From positions 1 through 48,177 of the forward strand of contig JAKQIZ010000007.1 of NCBI GenBank assembly GCA_029561465.1: a DNA stretch of 48,177 nucleotides, read 5' to 3'. Below the pieces are notes generated by a model. That model had not been told where the DNA came from. It did not search any database and saw only the letters and a list, made by a program, of their open reading frames with translations. This document shows, in pieces, positions 1-8,061 of the stretch; the first letter of the stretch is position 1, and each line of letters starts with the position of its first letter. The DNA is from Deltaproteobacteria bacterium. Its GTDB lineage: Bacteria; Desulfobacterota; Syntrophia; Syntrophales; UBA8958. Made by a program: the position numbers and the translations under genes.

Positions 1-1808
1 CCGAAGGCCGAAGAAAACAGTTGCAGCCAGATGCCCGGGCCTTCTCTCTTCAGGGATTCCAGACGCCCTTCCGCCGCCAGGCGCTCGTATTCAAGGGGAC
101 GCTCGTGACGCATGGCCTCCAGGCGATAGCGGCCGGTGAACACATTCGGCTCCAGGGGAAACTTGTTGGGAACGAGATGGTTGTTGAAGAAATGGATAGT
201 AAAGATGAAGATCGCGGCCAGAAAAGCCTCTTCGGAGTGCACTACCGTGGCCACATTGATCATCCAGCCGGGCATGAGATAGGAGGCGAGTTCCGGAAAC
301 CAAAGGACGAACCCGGAACCGCCGATGGCAGTCATGCCCCAGAAGACGGCAAAAAAATCAAATTTTTCCCAGTAGGTCCAACGGTCGAACCGCGGCATCT
401 CCGCCCCGCCGAAAAACCATTTGAACATGCCGATGACGTCCCGTAGATCCTTCAGATTTGGGAAGAGGGAATCGGGACCGAAAAGCCGCCCCAACCACCC
501 TTTCATCTTCCCTCCCGGGAAGAGAAACCGCAGGGACAGCCACAGGGTATAAAGGAAAAGACCACAGAGGACCAGGGCCGCCACGCGGTGGCAGATGCCG
601 GCCCGATAGGCGCCTCCCCAGATATTGATCATGATTTTCGCCCAGGGGGAGTCGTAATACTTCAACGGGAATCCCGTCATCACCAGGGTAAAGAAGGAGA
701 GAATCAACAGGACGTGCATGATCCTTTCCTGCATGGAGAAACGCTGGATCTGCTTTTCCTCCCGGCACTCGGGCAGGAGGTGCTTTTCCACGAACCCAGC
801 TTTGGCCTCCGCGCACTTGTCGCGATAAGTACGCCACCACCAGAGAAGCGTATGGAGCCAGAAGAAGGCGAAGGTGCCTCCCAGCAAGGTAATCATGAAG
901 GCATTTGTCCAGTAGAGCACGGGGTGCCGCTTGGCATCCAGCGGATCGGGATGGGCAACAAAGGAAAGAAAACGGTCGTGGAAGCCCTGGTGGCAAGTGC
1001 CGCAGGCCTCCTTCATCCGGTCGGGATGCATGGCGGACAGCAGATGACCCCGAGGCAGGATGTTGTGGCCGCGGTGACAGTCGGCGCAGCCGGCCACCCG
1101 CTGGGGATAACCGATGTTGAAGACCTTGCCGTGATAGGTGTCGTCGAAGGTGGTTACGGCCTGTGTGGAAAAGCGGTTGCGCTTGTCCATCTTCGCGTCG
1201 TTATGACAGGAACGGCACCGGCGGGTGTAATTTTCCCGGGCAGCGGCAACATCCCTCTCCAGGGTGGGATCGTAATAAGGGGTGTCGTGCAGTCCGTGAC
1301 AGTCCACGCATGAGGCGGCATCGGCGTTTCCTTTGAGAAAAGAACCGCTGTGCCCCAAAAGCACATAATCCTGGGAATCATGGCACTGACAGCAATTATC
1401 CACCGCCGCCTTCTCGAGCTCCACCCCGGATTTCCGGATGGCGTGGATATCGTGATGGCAATCCTGGCACTGGAAATTCAATTTTAGATAATGGACATTC
1501 TTCTTGAAACGGGAGGCGATGTCACGGTGGCAGCTCGCACAATTCACCGGCGCCGGCGCGCTTTCGCCCGTCATATGGCGACCCAGGTCGCTGATTTCTC
1601 CATGACAGCTCACACAGGTGTTCTTACCGTGTGCCGAAGCGAGAAAGTCCTGTTTATGAACATTTTCATCATGACAGGACTGGCATTGGTGGATCAGCAC
1701 CTTTGTCTTCTCAACAGCCGCCAGGGAGAGATGGGCGGGGGTGAGCAACCAGCCTGCCAGGCAGAGCATCAACAGGAATCGGTGGGCGGTGGCCGGGATC
1801 CTGATCAT
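1..1808 (-). CDS. CbcL-like fused nine-heme cytochrome c / cytochrome b (partial)
   Basis: The reading frame starts at 1808 (ATG overlapping the TGA of the upstream rhodanese gene, ATGA) and stays open to the left edge, so 602 codons are visible and the C-terminus is missing. It begins with a signal-peptide-like segment (LLMLCLAGWLL). Nine CXXCH heme motifs follow in the first ~330 residues: CQSCH, CVSCH, CASCH, CQDCH, CCQCH, CVDCH, CRSCH, CADCH, CGTCH. After them come several hydrophobic helices with histidines (around FFWLHTLLWWW, HVLLILSFFTLVMTGFPL, ICHRVAALVLCGLFLY and a later VHSEEAFLAAIFIFTIHFF), as in the di-heme b domain of HydC/FdnI proteins. Geobacter CbcL is known as a nine-heme c domain fused to such a b domain and acts in inner-membrane quinol oxidation. 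By analogy this protein would exchange electrons between menaquinone and the periplasmic cytochromes upstream in its operon. The architecture is seen; the function is inferred. Confidence 0.85.
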   Translation of the reverse strand, partial: MIRIPATAHRFLLMLCLAGWLLTPAHLSLAAVEKTKVLIHQCQSCHDENVHKQDFLASAHGKNTCVSCHGEISDLGRHMTGESAPAPVNCASCHRDIASRFKKNVHYLKLNFQCQDCHHDIHAIRKSGVELEKAAVDNCCQCHDSQDYVLLGHSGSFLKGNADAASCVDCHGLHDTPYYDPTLERDVAAARENYTRRCRSCHNDAKMDKRNRFSTQAVTTFDDTYHGKVFNIGYPQRVAGCADCHRGHNILPRGHLLSAMHPDRMKEACGTCHQGFHDRFLSFVAHPDPLDAKRHPVLYWTNAFMITLLGGTFAFFWLHTLLWWWRTYRDKCAEAKAGFVEKHLLPECREEKQIQRFSMQERIMHVLLILSFFTLVMTGFPLKYYDSPWAKIMINIWGGAYRAGICHRVAALVLCGLFLYTLWLSLRFLFPGGKMKGWLGRLFGPDSLFPNLKDLRDVIGMFKWFFGGAEMPRFDRWTYWEKFDFFAVFWGMTAIGGSGFVLWFPELASYLMPGWMINVATVVHSEEAFLAAIFIFTIHFFNNHLVPNKFPLEPNVFTGRYRLEAMRHERPLEYERLAAEGRLESLKREGPGIWLQLFSSAF

Positions 1809-2563
1809 GGTTTCCTCCGTTTGTTCCATTCCTGCCACGCCGCCATCCCTCCCTCCAGCCGGTACAGCTTTTCCAGACCCTTGCGGTGCAGATAGCCCGC
1901 GGCAAGAAAAGACCGGCTGCCGTCCTGATCGATGAGGAGCAGTGGGCGGTCCAAATAGATGTCCTGATAGGTATTGTGCAGAGAGGCCAGCGGCACGTTG
2001 ACGGCACCAGCAATGCTTCTCGATTTGAAATCCGCGGGCCGGCGAAGATCGACCAGCAGTGCCGAACTGTTGGCGGCCAGCCAGCTCTTCAGCTTTTCCG
2101 GTTTTACGGCCAGACCTTTTATCCGCGGGATCCGGTCGATGGTCTCTACCTCGAATCCGGATCTTTTCCAGGCCGTAAGCCCTCCCTTCAGGAAATAGAT
2201 CTTTTTGTAACCCCTGGTGCGGGCGGTCTGCACCAGTTCACACCCCGGAGCGGCGGTGGCATTGCCGTCGTAAAAGACTATCTTCGTCTCCCTGTCCCGG
2301 GGCCACTCTTCCGCCTTCGCCACCCCCTCTCCGCACTCCATGCAGAGCGAAGAGGGAATACGGGTGTCCAGGCATTCCAAATTACTTGCCACATTGATGA
2401 ACACGATCTTCTCGCGGTTGTCCAGCATCCAGACCACGGCCTGTGGTTCGACGAGCGCCGGCTTTTCGTCCGCAGCAAGGACGGCGGCCGGTATTCCCAG
2501 GCTCAGGACAAACAACAGTACCGCAATCATTGTCATTCCGTTATATTTCCTCATGACGCGCAC
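1805..2563 (-). CDS. Exported tandem rhodanese-like protein without catalytic cysteines
   Basis: 252 residues from a GTG start at 2563, with GGGAGAA 8 nt upstream; an ATG at 2554 is the alternative. An N-terminal hydrophobic segment ending in AVLAAD is a probable signal peptide. Two rhodanese-fold repeats follow, about residues 35-140 and 150-250. Each ends with the typical glycine-rich turn before the last helix (FLKGGLTAWKRSGF and RLEGGMAAWQEW). In a catalytic rhodanese the active-site loop has Cys after the central strand. Here the equivalent strands read IVFYDGNATAA and LLLIDQDGSRS, so Asp occupies the Cys position in both domains. It is therefore unlikely to transfer sulfane sulfur by the usual mechanism and may bind or scaffold instead. 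The gene lies in the multiheme cytochrome operon and overlaps the next gene by 4 bases. Rhodanese-like proteins also accompany multiheme cytochromes in Geobacter ext gene clusters. Confidence 0.85.
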   Translation of the reverse strand: MRVMRKYNGMTMIAVLLFVLSLGIPAAVLAADEKPALVEPQAVVWMLDNREKIVFINVASNLECLDTRIPSSLCMECGEGVAKAEEWPRDRETKIVFYDGNATAAPGCELVQTARTRGYKKIYFLKGGLTAWKRSGFEVETIDRIPRIKGLAVKPEKLKSWLAANSSALLVDLRRPADFKSRSIAGAVNVPLASLHNTYQDIYLDRPLLLIDQDGSRSFLAAGYLHRKGLEKLYRLEGGMAAWQEWNKRRKP

Positions 2564-2576
2564 CGGTTATTCTCCC

Positions 2577-4565
2577 TTACTCATAAGACGGCGTGCCCTT
2601 CAACCCCCACGACTCATACTGGGGTACGGCATTGGGATCTTTGAGCTGGGGATAATCGTCCTTGAGCATTCCCCGGAGATTCTTTATGGTCATTTTGTTG
2701 AAAAATGACGCCGTATCGCTGTGGCAGTCGCCGCATCCCTCACCGGCGCCTTTCGTCCCGTATGCCTGTTTCTTCGCCAGGGGGATGACGCCGTGTTCGA
2801 CGCCGTACATCACCGGCGGCCCCGGCAGTGGTGTCGCCTTCAACCCCTGGGTACCGGCCTGATAAACCCGGTCCGAAACGAACACCACCTCCCGGAAACC
2901 CAGTCCGGTCAACTGGCGCGACATCTTAATAATATCGTCATCCTTCACCACTGTCCAACGTTTCCCCTTATCCCCCCCCGGGAGACCCACCGTCAGCACC
3001 GACAAACCCGGAACGGCTTTCACCGCCTGAGCCACATACCTCAGGGGAATGGGACGGATCTCGCCACCGGCCTGTCTTTCTCCAAACCATTGCAGGTGTT
3101 TGGGAACGACGGGGGTATATTGCTCCCCCGCATCACCCTGTTTTCCCAATCTGGCCAGCCAGGGTTTCCAGGGTTCCTTTGCCGGGCGGTCGTAATCGGG
3201 AAGCCAGCGGACTCCCTCCAGATTGTCGGCGGTATAGCCGGTTTCCTGTCCGGCGCTCATGTCCAGGACCGCCATGCCCCTTCCCGGCTGAGCCACGCTG
3301 TGACAGCCACCGCAACTTATGAGATAGGTATGGAAGGACGCCTTGGCAAATTTGGCGAGATGCTTCTTCTGGGGATTTCTGGCCTCCCGGGAGGTCCTGG
3401 AAAGCGGCGCCGCATAACGGCCGCCGCCATGGCAGCCGACACAAGTTCTCATGCCCATTTCATCAAGATCATCCCGGACGGTATTGAGGGTGGAGTTTCC
3501 CTTGGCAATCTGATGGCGGAGACGTTCACTTGAGGATTTTCCCGCCAGGGGGTGACAGTCCGTACACGTCATGCCGGCGCGAAGATGAGCGTCAAATTCC
3601 GGATCGTGGCGTCCGCCGGTATTCTTGGCCTCTCCCTCGCCATGACACTGCAGACAATTCCGGTCGGCGACATGCTTCCTGATCACCTGACCCCGCAGAC
3701 GACCCTCCGGGGCGAACAGGCGCCGGTCCGTCCACCGGTAAGCCGTGACAGGCCGTTTGGAGAGATTCCACGTGCCCTCCCGGAAACCGGGATCACTGGG
3801 TCCCGCTCCCGGCCGGCTGTAAGTGAAAACAGCGCCACTGATTCTGCCGAGGCCGGCGCCGGCCGTGGCAGCCCAGCGGTAGTTGCGCCGGTTGAGCTGC
3901 TCATTCCGCTCGCGTAAACCGTAATCCGGCTTGTGGCAGAGGAGACAATCCGCCTCCACCACCCCGCTTTCCCGGAACCGGCTCTTTCCGTCCGGAGTCC
4001 AGAGAGAGCTGTAATCACCGTCGAATTTTTCTTTGCTGTGTTTTTCGCCCGCAGCGAGATTCCGGGTGAGGTCCGCCCGTCCTCCGGCGTCTCGGCCGTA
4101 TTCCATGGGTCCGCCGCCGGGATGGCACCAGCCGCAGGCCACGGCGGCAACCTTGCTTTTCCCTTCATATTTGCCGCCACCGATCCAGTCGTAGGTGGAT
4201 AGATCTATCTGCCGGAGATCCGTGTTTTTTTTGGCCGCCAGCCGGGCGGCGGCAGCCGTGGGGAGCCAGCGACCGAACATCCCCGGCGAAAGATGCCAGC
4301 GCCGCCTGGCGTCGAAGCGATCGTTTATCTTGTCGAAACCCTGCTGGAAATGGTATCCTATATTAATAACTGAATAATTATGGCATACACCGCAGGTTTT
4401 TCTGGGACTGTAGGGGTCGGAGTCGTTACGACCCGGGCTGATCCTGTCCCCCCGTTCATTTTTCAGCCAGACATCCCGATGCGTCCCAGCCGCCGCCTCT
4501 CCTGACCAGGAGATACCCAGGAAGATCATTACGAAGGCTATAATGAGGAGGTCAATTTTTTTCAT
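2577..4565 (-). CDS. Exported octaheme c-type cytochrome
   Basis: 662 residues. The N-terminus is a signal peptide (IAFVMIFLGISWSGEAAAG), so the protein is periplasmic or outer-surface. Eight CXXCH motifs are spread over the protein: CGVCH, CGWCH, CLLCH, CLQCH, CTDCH, CVGCH, CGGCH and, near the C-terminus, CGDCH. The long heme-free stretch of roughly 150 residues before the last motif may be a separate domain. It includes a segment reading VLTVGLPGGDKGKRW. I do not recognise the exact family. The start is 17 nt after the stop of the 11-heme gene and the next gene follows 13 nt downstream, so it is an internal gene of the leftward operon. It probably passes electrons between the CbcL-like membrane protein and the 11-heme cytochrome or an external acceptor. 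No outer-membrane porin gene is visible in the window. Confidence 0.88.
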   Translation of the reverse strand: MKKIDLLIIAFVMIFLGISWSGEAAAGTHRDVWLKNERGDRISPGRNDSDPYSPRKTCGVCHNYSVINIGYHFQQGFDKINDRFDARRRWHLSPGMFGRWLPTAAAARLAAKKNTDLRQIDLSTYDWIGGGKYEGKSKVAAVACGWCHPGGGPMEYGRDAGGRADLTRNLAAGEKHSKEKFDGDYSSLWTPDGKSRFRESGVVEADCLLCHKPDYGLRERNEQLNRRNYRWAATAGAGLGRISGAVFTYSRPGAGPSDPGFREGTWNLSKRPVTAYRWTDRRLFAPEGRLRGQVIRKHVADRNCLQCHGEGEAKNTGGRHDPEFDAHLRAGMTCTDCHPLAGKSSSERLRHQIAKGNSTLNTVRDDLDEMGMRTCVGCHGGGRYAAPLSRTSREARNPQKKHLAKFAKASFHTYLISCGGCHSVAQPGRGMAVLDMSAGQETGYTADNLEGVRWLPDYDRPAKEPWKPWLARLGKQGDAGEQYTPVVPKHLQWFGERQAGGEIRPIPLRYVAQAVKAVPGLSVLTVGLPGGDKGKRWTVVKDDDIIKMSRQLTGLGFREVVFVSDRVYQAGTQGLKATPLPGPPVMYGVEHGVIPLAKKQAYGTKGAGEGCGDCHSDTASFFNKMTIKNLRGMLKDDYPQLKDPNAVPQYESWGLKGTPSYE

Positions 4566-4581
4566 CCGGATGAGCCATACA

Positions 4582-5823
4582 TTATCTGTTAATGGGCTTC
4601 GGGATCACGATCAGACGCTGATTCTCTTTGGAGCCGCCTCTGATCATCGTTTCCACGTCAAGAAAACGGGCCCGTTCGACGTGGCAGACATCGCAATTGC
4701 GGGTCCGCTCGGTACGTTTGCGGATGTTGTGCACCGGCGAGTCCCAGTAATTGGGCAGGGCGTCGAAATTCTCCATCTTAATCCCAGCCTTGACAAAGGT
4801 TTCCCGGACAGTGGGGATGAGACGCAGGGTGGTCAGGGTCTTCCGGTCCCTGGGATTCAGTCCCAAAAGCAACACCGGCTGGGAGGTGGCGCCCTTGCCG
4901 GCATGGCAGTCCTGGCACTGGCGATATGAGGTCGCGGTGTGACAACCGTAGCAGCTCACCTTGTCTTTGTGGCGCTTGTGGGATACCCGGGCCGTCAATT
5001 TCCCCTCCTGACCCAGTTTATGACAGTTACGACATGAGGGACGATCCCTGACCTCCTGCTTTGTCGCATAGGCTGTACCGTCGCCGTGGAATTCCGCTTT
5101 TTTATGGCAATCCATGCAGGCCATGCCCTTCTGGTAATGGACGTCGGGACTGCCGCCGTATTCTCCCGTATATTCAGGATAAACCCGGCCGCCATGACAG
5201 AAGGCGCAAGTTTTGCTCTCATCCTTCTTCACAAATTTATGCCGTTGAAACAGCCCCAGACCGATCCCGCCGATGGGTGGGGATTTCACGTGACAGTCGC
5301 CGCAGGAGGCGTGACAACTCCGGCAGGATTGCTCGAACACCTTCTTGTCGAAGGTTTTGAGTTCCTCCGGGGAAAACCTCGGCATGACGCCGTTTCTCTG
5401 TCCGGCAGTAGTGTAATGAAGTGATTTTGAATAGTTGTCTGCTATCTGACGGTGACACATCCCACAGGTGCGCAGATTATCGGAGGGTCGTTTGACCAGT
5501 CCCTGGTGTGCCGCTTCCTTGCCCTGCCCTTTTTCATTGCCTTTATGGCACAACCGGCAACCCATGCGGAAATGGGGATCCTTCTTGAGCAGATCCTTAT
5601 CCACCAGATAGCCCTTGTACATGTCTTCCGCCCTAACTGGCGGAGGCGCTCCCGCTCACCCCTCCCCCTCTTCCCCGGCGGTGACCGCCGGCTGTTTGTA
5701 GAGGGACTTCATCACCGCGTCGCTGGTGTGGCACTGGACGCAACTGCTGGCCTGAACCGGAATGACGGCGACGGACAGGGAAAAAAAGAAGAGCAGCACA
5801 TACAGGGTAACTGTTGATTTCAT
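4582..5823 (-). CDS. Putative selenoprotein: exported 11-heme c-type cytochrome with in-frame TGA (Sec56)
   Basis: The true start is the ATG at 5823, preceded by GGGAGGA. It encodes a signal peptide (LYVLLFFFSLSVAVIPVQA) and the first heme motif CVQCH. At 5658-5656 codon 56 is TGA, after the sequence TAGEEGEG. The same frame continues AGAPPPVRAEDMYKGYL and then carries ten more CXXCH motifs: CRLCH, CGMCH, CRSCH, CGDCH, CAFCH, CMDCH, CRNCH, CYGCH, CQDCH, CDVCH. Starting at the later ATG (5622) would leave a multiheme cytochrome without a signal peptide, which could not be matured. A perfect 6-bp hairpin with loop AGUUAG begins 11 nt after the TGA and fits a bacterial SECIS. I therefore annotate 413 residues with selenocysteine at 56. 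The Sec sits in a Gly/Glu-rich linker and not in a heme motif, so its job (redox site or heme ligand) is open. A point-mutated pseudogene is the alternative reading. Confidence 0.72.
5627..5655 (-). promoter_or_regulatory. Candidate bacterial SECIS of the 11-heme cytochrome
   Basis: In the mRNA sense the TGA (5658-5656) is followed by 11 nt, then UCCGCC, loop AGUUAG, then GGCGGA: a perfect 6-bp stem. The loop starts 17 nt after the UGA and has G as its second base. This matches the general bacterial SECIS rule of a short stem-loop just 3' of the UGA with a G near the start of the apical loop. It lies wholly inside the coding sequence. Confidence 0.6.
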
Positions 5824-5851
5824 CTATCCTCCCATGTCTTCTTTAATAATA

Positions 5852-5880
5852 TTTTTACATAAAGCACGGTAAAAAGTCAA
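5852..5880 (-). promoter_or_regulatory. Candidate sigma-70 promoter for the leftward cytochrome operon
   Basis: On the minus strand TTGACT (5880-5875) and TAAAAA (5857-5852) are separated by 17 nt. They lie about 30-55 nt upstream of the ATG at 5823, which has GGGAGGA as its ribosome site. The -10 is imperfect and the region is AT-rich, so a neighbouring register is possible. Confidence 0.45.
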
Positions 5881-6217
5881 AGTAATTCCGGGTTCCGGAC
5901 GGATTTTTGCCGCCCGTTGACATGATATTGCCATTGCCGGTAACTGATTCGGAACCGGCATCGGTATGGAGAACCTCGCCCGCTACATCATTCGGGCGCC
6001 TTTCTCACAGGATGCAGTACCTGGATCAGGAGGGGACGATTACATCGAAGCATAACGCAGCGAAAAAAGAGGCGTGCCGGAAAGGTCTGTCCAAAAAACA
6101 CCTCAAAATGCCTACCAGACTGGCAAGTCGCACAGAAAGAGAGCAGATGACGCCAGCAGGATCACCGCCGATCCACTTGCTGTGTATCCGCCCCTGGTTT
6201 TCCGATGGAAATATCCC

Positions 6218-6246
6218 TTGACACGAAAATACCGCGCTCCTATACT
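6218..6246 (+). promoter_or_regulatory. Strong sigma-70 promoter for the rightward redox operon
   Basis: TTGACA (6218-6223), a 17-nt spacer and TATACT (6241-6246) are close to consensus. The first gene starts about 170 nt downstream, leaving a long 5' leader. The leader begins with the palindromic AAGTAATGACTT (about 6260-6271), part of a short repeat also found near 12446. That position just downstream of the start site would suit a repressor site. Confidence 0.65.
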
Positions 6247-6253
6247 CTAACCC

Positions 6254-6276
6254 ATCAGAAGTAATGACTTATCAAA
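6254..6276 (+). repeat. Short repeat copy 1 (possible operator)
   Basis: The sequence ATCAGAAGTAATG followed by one variable base and CTTATCAAAC occurs here and at about 12446-12468, differing only at that base as far as I can see by eye. Here it lies immediately downstream of a near-consensus promoter and contains the palindrome AAGTAATGACTT. It may be an operator or a remnant of a small repeat. Confidence 0.4.
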
Positions 6277-6419
6277 CCGCTTTTCCACAGGGTCGCTTCC
6301 GGGGTATTCGCCCTATGTATTTTTCATCATTTGTCTTATGGACAAATGGAGTTCAATTCATTATCATAACCATCAAGAAACTTTCAAAGACGTCAAAATG
6401 CAGAGAGAAGGGGGGAAAG

Positions 6420-6836
6420 ATGATGAAAAGATTCAAGTATCCACTGTTCATCGCCGCGGCGCTGCTGGGCGTGTTCCTGGCCGCCGCCGTTTTTGCCGGG
6501 CATCCCGAAATACCGCGCATTTCTGTCGAAGAACTGAAGCAGCTCGTCGACGCCAAAGCCGAGGTTATCATTCTGGATGCCCAACTGAAGGAGATCTATG
6601 ACCGGGGGCATATCCGGGGGGCGGTGTCGTTTCCCTGGAAAGCCGAGGTCACCGATGCCGATGTGCCGATGTTTGCGAAGGATAAGCTGATCGTCACCTA
6701 CTGTGATTGCGGCCCCGGCGAATCGGACAGCGCCGATCTGGCCTTTCAGTTGCAGGGCCTCGGGTTCACGAATGTGAAGGTATTGGCCGATCCTGCCGTC
6801 AGGGGTTGGAAAAAGGCCGGCTATCCCATGGAGTGA
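6420..6836 (+). CDS. Exported single-domain rhodanese-like protein
   Basis: 138 residues from the ATG at 6420, with AGAAGGGGGG directly upstream; the ATG at 6423 is equally possible. A signal peptide (FIAAALLGVFLAAAVFAGH) is followed by one rhodanese domain with the usual GHIRGAVSFPW motif. The active-site loop is intact: IVTYCDCGPGESDSA holds the catalytic Cys (YC) plus a second Cys two residues on. Unlike the tandem protein encoded at 1805-2563, this one should be able to carry sulfane sulfur, or perhaps selenium, as a persulfide or selenide. It is the first gene of the rightward operon and is followed 8 nt later by a tetraheme cytochrome. A periplasmic thiosulfate or polysulfide sulfurtransferase linked to electron transfer is a reasonable guess. 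Confidence 0.88.
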   Translation: MMKRFKYPLFIAAALLGVFLAAAVFAGHPEIPRISVEELKQLVDAKAEVIILDAQLKEIYDRGHIRGAVSFPWKAEVTDADVPMFAKDKLIVTYCDCGPGESDSADLAFQLQGLGFTNVKVLADPAVRGWKKAGYPME

Positions 6837-6844
6837 GGTGCGAA

Positions 6845-7336
6845 ATGACGAAAAAGATCCCCATGCTATTACTGATCTTGGTGGGCGCCGCCGGCCTCGC
6901 CTTCTTCAGCGCCGTACCGGTCAGCCATTCCCAGCCTGAACCGGAGGGTTATGCCGGAGCAAACGCTTGCGCGATGTGTCACAGCGAGTTGACGGCCGGC
7001 TGGAAGACAACCCGCCACGCCCGGGCATTTGACACCCTGAAAAAGAAATCCCAGGAAAAACTCCCGGCTTGCGTCAAGTGCCACGTGGTGGGCTTCGAAA
7101 AACCCGGGGGATATGTGGATCAGGAGTTGACCCCCGAGCTGGCCGGGGTGCAATGCGAGTCCTGTCACGGACCGGCGGCCGCCCATGCCGCAAACCCGGC
7201 TAACAAGAAAGGTCTGATCGATCCCGGCGAAAAGACCTGTCGGGAATGTCACACCCCGGGGCAGGATCCGAAGTTCGACTATGCCGGTAAGAAACGCTTC
7301 GTCCACGGCGAAAGCGGGAAAGGAGGGGTTAAATAA
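6845..7336 (+). CDS. Exported tetraheme cytochrome c, c554 type
   Basis: 163 residues starting at the ATG at 6845, with GAGGTG upstream. An N-terminal signal peptide (LLLILVGAAGLAFFSAVPV) is followed by four heme motifs: CAMCH, CVKCH, CESCH and CREC-H. The opening GYAGANACAMCHSE and the spacing HVVGF...GVQCESCHGPAAAH are typical of the cytochrome c554 / multiheme PF13435 group, represented by Nitrosomonas c554. In that family the protein is a small periplasmic electron carrier. Here it sits between a rhodanese and two putative selenoproteins, so it is a likely electron partner for them. Six nucleotides separate it from the next gene, which points to one transcript. Confidence 0.88.
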   Translation: MTKKIPMLLLILVGAAGLAFFSAVPVSHSQPEPEGYAGANACAMCHSELTAGWKTTRHARAFDTLKKKSQEKLPACVKCHVVGFEKPGGYVDQELTPELAGVQCESCHGPAAAHAANPANKKGLIDPGEKTCRECHTPGQDPKFDYAGKKRFVHGESGKGGVK

Positions 7337-7341
7337 ACGAA

Positions 7342-8061
7342 ATGAATAAAAGACCGTTGTCAATCCGGGGACTGCTGATTGCCCTGGCGCTGTTCGTCAT
7401 GACCGGCGCCGCCTTTGCCGCCGACAGCCTGCGCATCTCGCCCGTTCGGATCGAATGCGGCTTGATTGAGGAAGGGACGCCGGCGACCATGGTGGCCGTC
7501 GTGGAGAATATCAGCGGCAAAGAGGTGCGGATCACCGGCATCAGGACCAATTGAGCATGCACTGAGAGTGTGCTGGGACAGCACACCTTGCAGCCGGGAG
7601 AAAGAACGGAGCTGAAGGCCGTTTTCGACACCAAAAACGCCCCCGGCCCTTTTGAAAAAATCACCACCATCCAGACGGACGCCCCCGGACAGGAACAGAT
7701 CGAACTGGTCATGGCCGGCACGGTCAAAGAAGCGCCGGGGCCGAAGATCGCGGTATTGCCCCGCCGAACGGACCTGGGCGCCGTCAAGCCGGGGGAAGCG
7801 AAGCAGGTGAAAATCACGGTGACCAATCCGGGAGAACTGCCGCTAACAATCACCGCGGTGAAAGTCAGGCCGGGCGGCGCCATTGCCGCAGCGGCCGGAG
7901 CGTTGCCGGCGCAGATCGCCGCGGGACAGAAAGCCGAGCTGATGCTGATCATTTCCATCGGCAGACCCGGAACGTTTACGGAGCGCATTTCTCTGCAATC
8001 AAACGCCAAGAACGCCCCCAAAAGCGGTTTTGTGCTGATGGTTTCCGGCCGGGCGGAGTGA
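7342..8061 (+). CDS. Putative selenoprotein: exported DUF1573-type protein with U-A-C motif (Sec71)
   Basis: The ATG at 7342 begins a signal peptide (LLIALALFVMTGAAFAAD). It is followed by a beta-rich domain (VRIECGLIEEGTPATMVAVV...ISGKEVRITGIRTN) typical of DUF1573/ASH-like domains. Codon 71 (7552-7554) is TGA. The same frame goes on A-C-T-E-S-V-L-G and gives a second repeat of the fold (PGEAKQVKITVTNPGELPLTI) up to the TGA at 8059-8061. DUF1573 proteins normally carry a C-G-C-T type motif exactly at this point. With Sec the motif reads N-U-A-C-T, so the UGA replaces a conserved Cys, the classic signature of a real selenoprotein. A 7-bp hairpin with loop GGGAC follows. The full product is 239 residues. 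UxC is expected to act as a redox pair. Reading this as two separate proteins is unattractive because the second part has no signal peptide or ribosome site. Confidence 0.8.
7568..7586 (+). promoter_or_regulatory. Candidate bacterial SECIS of the DUF1573-type protein
   Basis: GUGUGCU, loop GGGAC, AGCACAC form a perfect 7-bp stem-loop. The apical loop starts 20 nt after the TGA at 7552-7554 and begins with G. Stem, loop size, distance and the leading G all fit the bacterial SECIS pattern. It is the clearest of the three hairpins in this locus. Confidence 0.72.

Larger units (their letters stand above)
5824..6419. promoter_or_regulatory. Divergent intergenic region between the two redox gene sets
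   Basis: This 596-base region separates the leftward cytochrome operon from the rightward rhodanese/cytochrome/selenoprotein set. I see no convincing gene: the one longer open frame (5907-6221) has no family signature and no ribosome site. It contains one promoter candidate for each direction and a short sequence that recurs at about 12446. Its arrangement suggests the two operons share regulation. Confidence 0.6.

Noticed and set aside
5907-6221. Open frame in the divergent intergenic region
   Set aside because: No ribosome site, no family resemblance, and it overlaps the strong promoter at 6218.
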